DNA from: Bacteroidales bacterium
GTDB taxonomy: Bacteria; Bacteroidota; Bacteroidia; Bacteroidales; UBA932
Length of the DNA stretch: 35,502 bases
Reading direction: 5' to 3'
Assembly: GCA_024401715.1 (NCBI GenBank)
Contig: JAKSKO010000021.1
Coordinates: forward strand, 1-35,502
In this document: in pieces, positions 31,834-35,502 of the stretch
Layout of the letters: each line of letters opens with the position of its first letter
Numbering within the stretch: position 1 is the first letter of the stretch
Translations under genes and position numbers: made by a program
The notes under the pieces: model-generated
The model's input: only the letters and a program-made list of their open reading frames with translations
Database searches by the model: none
What the model was told of the DNA's origin: nothing

Positions 31834-33153
31834 ATGGCAGCGCAGAAAGCATGGAATAAATCCCTGGCATGGCTGGCACTGGCCTGCCTGGTGGTGCCCA
31901 TGTTCGGTTCGTACTTCTTCGACGACATGTTCTCCACCGTATCCCACCTCTTCCAGAACCCCGCCTCGCTTCAGCTAGGCTGGGATTCCAAAGACCTGGG
32001 AGACTTCATAGGAGATTACAGCCTGCTTTGCATCTGCGGAGGACTTATCATAGGAGGCATACTCCTGGACGTTTTCGGCGTAAGGATAATGGGCAGCGTT
32101 TTCGTGGCGATGATGGTGGGCGGCGCCTGCCTTGCATGCTTCGGCCTTAACGGCAGCCTGCCAAAGGAAAGCGCAATAGCTGTTGGACGCATAGGCAGAA
32201 TGATGTTCGGCCTGGGCAGCGAGATTGCCGGAGTGGCCGTCACCCGTTCCATTGCCAAATGGTTCAAGGACGGCCCCATGTCCTTTGCCATGGGCCTGCA
32301 GCTTGCCATAGCGCGCGCCGGCACCGGTGTGGCCCTCATAGCTGCGCCTTTCATTGTTGGTGTGCCCAAGGACTACTACCCCATTGCCGACACCGCGCGC
32401 CCCGCAATGGTGGGACTGATGCTTCTTTTCGCCGGTCTTGCCGTATGGGCCCTGTTCGTAATGCTGGACAAACGCTTCGATGATGCCCATGGAATAAGCT
32501 ATACCCGCGGAGAAGTGGCCGAAGAGGACCGTTTCGAATTCCGGGACATTTTCAAGCTGCTGGGCAATCCACGCTTTGTAATCATAGGACTTCTTTGCGT
32601 ATCCTTCTACTGCTGCGTAAGCTCATTCAAGAAATTCGGAACCGCCGTGGTGATTCCGCGCTTCGGCATAGAAGACGCTGCGGCGGGAACAATGGTTGCA
32701 ATGATACCGTTCTTCACAATCATCTTCACCCCGCTTTTCGGTGTTCTGGTAGACCGCATAGGCCACGCCACACGCTGGATGATACTGGGAAGCTTCGCGG
32801 TTCTGGGCGGCCACCTCATCCTGGCCTTCGCACCGCAGAATGTGCAGTTCTACGGTTTTGCCGGCATCGCCCTTCTGGGCCTGGGATACTCTCTGGTGCC
32901 ATCGGCAATGTGGCCTTCGGTCCCTAAAATAGTGAACCAGAAAGCACTGGGAACGGCATATTCGCTGATATACTGGATTCAGAACCTGGGTCTTTTCTTC
33001 GTGCCGAAGTTCGTTGGACGCATTTTCGCCCAGAATCCGGGACTGGAAGGAGTGGGAAAGGTGGAATGGCTTTTCGTATGTCTGGGCATTGCGGCGGTTG
33101 CCCTTGCTGCGGCTCTTGCCAGAATGTCCGTAAAACACAATGATTTGAACTGA
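31834..33153 (+). CDS. MFS transporter, second of a tandem pair (MFSD1-like)
   Basis: The product has 439 residues and about 12 membrane helices. It has GILLDVFGVRIMG in the first half, GVLVDRIGHATRWM in the second, and the late segment SLVPSAMWPSVPKIVNQKALGTAYSLIYWIQNLGLFFVP. That segment matches the paralogue at 30404-31825 closely, including the shared FVP after the helix. The N-terminus also aligns (FDDMFSTVSHLFQ against VDVMSPLQSLVE). It follows its paralogue by 8 bp and precedes dxs by 2 bp, so dxs is probably cotranscribed. Confidence 0.85.
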   Translation: MAAQKAWNKSLAWLALACLVVPMFGSYFFDDMFSTVSHLFQNPASLQLGWDSKDLGDFIGDYSLLCICGGLIIGGILLDVFGVRIMGSVFVAMMVGGACLACFGLNGSLPKESAIAVGRIGRMMFGLGSEIAGVAVTRSIAKWFKDGPMSFAMGLQLAIARAGTGVALIAAPFIVGVPKDYYPIADTARPAMVGLMLLFAGLAVWALFVMLDKRFDDAHGISYTRGEVAEEDRFEFRDIFKLLGNPRFVIIGLLCVSFYCCVSSFKKFGTAVVIPRFGIEDAAAGTMVAMIPFFTIIFTPLFGVLVDRIGHATRWMILGSFAVLGGHLILAFAPQNVQFYGFAGIALLGLGYSLVPSAMWPSVPKIVNQKALGTAYSLIYWIQNLGLFFVPKFVGRIFAQNPGLEGVGKVEWLFVCLGIAAVALAAALARMSVKHNDLN

Positions 33154-33155
33154 TT

Positions 33156-35033
33156 ATGTACGAGATACTGAATACAATCAACTCTCCTGCCGATATTAAG
33201 GCTCTGGACATGAAGCAGTTGAAACAGCTTTGTGCCGAGATCCGCGAATATATGGTGGAGTGCTGTGCAGTGAATCCAGGACACCTTGGAAGCAGCCTTG
33301 GTGCCGTGGAGCTGATTGTGGGCCTGCATTATGTATATGACACCCCGCAGGACAAGATTGTATTTGACGTTTCCCACCAGGCCTACGCCCACAAGATAAT
33401 CACCGGAAGGCGCGAAGCTTTCCGCAAGAACCGTCAGGAGGGAGGCATAAGCGGTTTCACCCGCAGGGACGAGAGCCCCTACGACGCATTCGGAGCCGGC
33501 CACTCCAGCACGTCCATATCAGCAGCCTTCGGCTTTGCAAAAGCAGCCGAACTTTGCGGCAGCAAAAGCAAGGCGGTGGCCCTTATCGGTGACGGTTCCC
33601 TTTCGGGAGGCCTTGCATACGAGGGCCTGAACAATGCAGGTGACGCCAACACGGACATCCTGGTTGTTGTGAACGACAATAACATGTCCATAGACAACAA
33701 CATAGGCGCCATGCACCGTCACCTTCTGAAACTTACCACGGACCCGTTCTACAACAGGGTGAAAAACAAGGTCTGGAACAGCCTGGGTGAGAGCCGTACA
33801 AGGAACTGGCTTAGCCGCGCGGTGATAAGCGTGAAGAGCCACCTGGTGCAGCACTCCGGCGGAGATTTTTTCGAAGCCATGGGATTCAGATATTTCGGCC
33901 CGATAGACGGCAACGACATTGAAGCTGTTGTTGAGACTCTGAAACGCATACGCAAGCTGCACGGCCCAAGAATCCTGCACACAATCACAAAGAAAGGCAA
34001 GGGCTATGCGCCGGCAGAGGAGGATCAGACAACATGGCATGCTCCGGGAATTTTCGACCCTCAGAGCGGCAAACGCATCAAGGCCAAGAGCGGAGCAAGC
34101 CGATATCAAGACGTATTCGGAGAGGTTCTGCTGGAACTTGCGCGTGCAGACAAAAGCATCGTGGGCATAACACCGGCAATGGCATCGGGCAGTGGAATGA
34201 ACATCCTTGCGCGCGAAATGCCGGAACGCTTCTTTGACGTGGGCATTGCGGAAGAGCATGCCGTAACCTTCAGCGCAGGCCTTTGTGCGGCAGGAATGAA
34301 ACCGTTCTGCAGCATCTACTCCTCATTTTCCCAACGTGCATACGACCAGATAATACACGATGCGGCCCTGCAGAATCTCCCCGTGATTTTCTGCTTCGAC
34401 CGTGCCGGAGTTGTGGGAGAGGACGGCGCCACACACCACGGCGCCTATGACCTTGCAGCCTACCGCAGCATACCTTCATGCATAATATCATCGCCCCGCA
34501 ACGAGACAGAGCTGAAAAACCTGATGTACAGCGCAACTCTGAACCAGGACGGCCCATATATTATAAGGTATCCCCGCGGGGGCGGAGAGAACACAGACTG
34601 GAGAAACGCCGCCTTCAGTTTCACCCCCACAGGAAAGGGAGAGAAGCTTGCAGAAGGCAGCAATATTCTGATTATCGCCCTGGGGCACTGCGCAAACAGG
34701 GCTCTGGAAGCCGCGCAGGCAGCACTGCAGCAGGGCTATGACTCCCCTACGGTATGGGACGCACGCTTTCTGAAACCTCTGGATCCGGACATCAAGGCAG
34801 ATATTCTTAGCAGCCGATACAAAGACATAATCACCGTGGAGGATGGAGCCGTACACGGAGGCCTGTTCTCAGAGGTTGCGGAAATTGTTGCAGGTGCCGG
34901 ACTTGGCCTGAAAGTTCACCCTCTGGGCATCAGGGACGAATTCATACATCAGAACACACAGAAAAAACAAAGGGAGGAATGCGGAATATCGAAAGATAAA
35001 ATATTTGAAAAAGTTTTGGAAATTTACAATTAA
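33156..35033 (+). CDS. dxs: 1-deoxy-D-xylulose-5-phosphate synthase
   Basis: The product has 625 residues, normal for DXS, the first enzyme of the MEP isoprenoid pathway (pyruvate + glyceraldehyde 3-phosphate). It has GHLGSSLGAVEL with VFDVSHQAYAHKI at the N-terminus. The thiamine-diphosphate motif is GDGSLSGGLAYEGLNNAG...NDNNMSID. The transketolase middle domain has DVGIAEEHAVTFSAGL (with the catalytic Glu), and FDRAGVVGEDGATHHGAYDLA. The C-terminal domain includes EDGAVHGGLFSE. The -33 box of the following tRNA promoter lies inside its last codons. Confidence 0.96.
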   Translation: MYEILNTINSPADIKALDMKQLKQLCAEIREYMVECCAVNPGHLGSSLGAVELIVGLHYVYDTPQDKIVFDVSHQAYAHKIITGRREAFRKNRQEGGISGFTRRDESPYDAFGAGHSSTSISAAFGFAKAAELCGSKSKAVALIGDGSLSGGLAYEGLNNAGDANTDILVVVNDNNMSIDNNIGAMHRHLLKLTTDPFYNRVKNKVWNSLGESRTRNWLSRAVISVKSHLVQHSGGDFFEAMGFRYFGPIDGNDIEAVVETLKRIRKLHGPRILHTITKKGKGYAPAEEDQTTWHAPGIFDPQSGKRIKAKSGASRYQDVFGEVLLELARADKSIVGITPAMASGSGMNILAREMPERFFDVGIAEEHAVTFSAGLCAAGMKPFCSIYSSFSQRAYDQIIHDAALQNLPVIFCFDRAGVVGEDGATHHGAYDLAAYRSIPSCIISSPRNETELKNLMYSATLNQDGPYIIRYPRGGGENTDWRNAAFSFTPTGKGEKLAEGSNILIIALGHCANRALEAAQAALQQGYDSPTVWDARFLKPLDPDIKADILSSRYKDIITVEDGAVHGGLFSEVAEIVAGAGLGLKVHPLGIRDEFIHQNTQKKQREECGISKDKIFEKVLEIYN

Positions 35034-35045
35034 TACTTATCTTTG
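35015..35045 (+). promoter_or_regulatory. Promoter of the tRNA cluster
   Basis: TTTG (35015-35018), a 19-bp spacer and TATCTTTG (35038-35045) match the Bacteroidota consensus fully. It overlaps the end of dxs and lies 47 bp before tRNA-Thr. Confidence 0.8.
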
Positions 35046-35070
35046 CATTCCAATTCCATCAAACGGATTG

Positions 35071-35080
35071 GCTCTTTGAA
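35071..35080 (+). promoter_or_regulatory. boxA-like antitermination element
   Basis: GCTCTTTGAA lies between the promoter and tRNA-Thr. It resembles the boxA element of stable-RNA operons (core GCTCTTT), bound by NusB/NusE. If real, it would help transcription pass the terminator inside this cluster. Confidence 0.5.
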
Positions 35081-35092
35081 ATAGAAAATTTT

Positions 35093-35166
35093 GCCGATGT
35101 AGCTCAGTTGGCCAGAGCACGTGATTTGTAATCTCGGGGTCGGGGGTTCGACTCCCTTCATCGGCT
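35093..35166 (+). tRNA. tRNA-Thr (anticodon UGU)
   Basis: The cloverleaf is complete: acceptor arms GCCGATG and CATCGGC, D-arm GCTC...GAGC, anticodon loop with TGT, and the T-arm with GGTTCGA. The discriminator is T; CCA is not encoded. Confidence 0.95.
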
Positions 35167-35176
35167 CAAAATTTTC

Positions 35177-35258
35177 GGGCAAGTACCAGAGTGGCCAAAT
35201 GGGGCAGACTGTAAATCTGCTGGCGATGCCTTCGGTGGTTCGAATCCATCCTTGCCCA
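35177..35258 (+). tRNA. tRNA-Tyr (anticodon GUA)
   Basis: The acceptor arms GGGCAAG and CTTGCCC pair, the anticodon loop reads CTGTAAA, and a long variable arm (class II tRNA) and the T-arm GGTTCGAATCC are present. It has 82 bases and a discriminator A. Confidence 0.95.
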
Positions 35259-35267
35259 CTCTTAATG

Positions 35268-35294
35268 AAAACCCCTGCCTTCGTAGGGGTTTTT
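35268..35294 (+). terminator. Rho-independent terminator after tRNA-Tyr
   Basis: A 9-bp stem AAAACCCCT / AGGGGTTTT, extended by one wobble and one C-G pair to a CTTC loop, ends in a run of T. It lies 10 bp after tRNA-Tyr and so separates tRNA-Thr/Tyr from tRNA-Gly. Confidence 0.85.
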
Positions 35295-35422
35295 GTTTAA
35301 GGAAGCGTTCCTTTTGCAGGAACATTTGAAATAATTCGGAAGCAAATTCGAATAAATGCGGAGTTTTTGTGCAAGCCGAGAGCAGAGAAATTTATTTCTA
35401 TGCCGAGGCGCAGCCAAAAAAC
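35295..35422. repeat. Probable interspersed extragenic repeat between tRNA-Tyr and tRNA-Gly
   Basis: No gene is seen. A hairpin, GCAGAGAAAT-TT-ATTTCTATGC (one mismatch), lies inside CAAGCCGAG...GCCGAGGCGCAGCC at about 35374-35415. I recall similar GCAAGCCGAG...TATGCCGAGGCGCAGCC sequences between genes in Bacteroidales, but could not check this. Confidence 0.45.
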
Positions 35423-35454
35423 CCGCGTTATTCAAAAGCTTTTGAATAACGCGG
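35423..35454. repeat. Perfect 32-bp palindrome overlapping the 5' end of tRNA-Gly
   Basis: Two 16-bp arms, CCGCGTTATTCAAAAG and its exact complement, meet without a loop (centre between 35438 and 35439). The right arm ends with GCGG, the first four bases of tRNA-Gly. On the minus strand the palindrome is followed by G and six T, so it can act as a terminator for leftward transcripts. Confidence 0.9.
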
Positions 35455-35502
35455 AAGTAGCTCAGTTGGTAGAGCATCAGCCTTCCAAGCTGAGGGTCGC
35501 GG
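35451..35502 (+). tRNA. tRNA-Gly (anticodon UCC), cut by the window end
   Basis: It begins GCGGAAGTAGCTCAG, with the D-loop GTTGGTAGAGC and anticodon loop CTTCCAA (TCC). The T-arm and acceptor 3' strand lie outside the window. No -7 box is seen between the preceding terminator and this gene. Confidence 0.92.

Overview
The window looks like a chromosomal segment of a gut-type Bacteroidales bacterium (phylum Bacteroidota). The evidence is a SusC/SusD pair, an ExbB-ExbD-TonB operon, a Bacteroidota-type ParC, and many upstream regions carrying the Bacteroidota -7 box TAnnTTTG, several with a TTTG or TTG -33 box 19-21 bp upstream. By eye GC is a little over 50%, except for a clearly AT-richer island at about 400-2140. 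The genus cannot be fixed from the sequence alone.

Layout. (1) 1-230: the C-terminal ACT domain of a truncated gene, probably a RelA/SpoT homologue. (2) 231-2562: an accessory island flanked by two directly repeated 92-bp blocks, each holding two imperfect palindromes. Between them lie two RHS core remnants, each followed at once by a small AT-rich gene that looks like an immunity gene (740-1306 and 1656-2135), then a patch of nested inverted repeats. (3) 2563-3852 (minus): a predicted heavy-metal exporter with five perfect-length His/Cys octapeptide repeats. (4) 3949-10602 (plus): exbB, exbD, tonB, an RsuA/RluB-type pseudouridine synthase with a long disordered tail, era and parC. (5) 10606-12255 (minus): a secreted C69 dipeptidase with a C9 tract just before its start. 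(6) 12431-19298: a minimal sugar-uptake locus with a ROK kinase, SusC, SusD and, convergent, a XylR-type PBP/AraC regulator; no glycoside hydrolase is present. (7) 19370-25188: aroK (plus), facing a minus-strand group of a PHP-domain membrane protein, recJ, a lipid kinase and an EptA-type phosphoethanolamine transferase. (8) 25282-35033 (plus): lysS, a TrmH-type methyltransferase, aroE, ssb, a YfcC/DcuC-type carrier, two tandem MFS paralogues and dxs. (9) 35093-35502: tRNA-Thr(UGU), tRNA-Tyr(GUA) and a partial tRNA-Gly(UCC), the same order as E. coli thrU-tyrU-glyT, which predicts tRNA-Thr(GGU) and tuf just beyond the window.

How the genes work together. ExbB/ExbD/TonB supply the energy used by SusC. 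SusD captures the ligand, the regulator at 18126-19298 probably senses a sugar, and the ROK kinase would phosphorylate the imported sugar. aroK and aroE are two steps of the shikimate pathway. The EptA-like enzyme releases diacylglycerol, which the adjacent lipid kinase can recycle. The least explained parts are the RHS/immunity island with its paired palindromes, the metal-exporter repeat, the hairpin chain after lysS, and the palindrome that overlaps the 5' end of tRNA-Gly.
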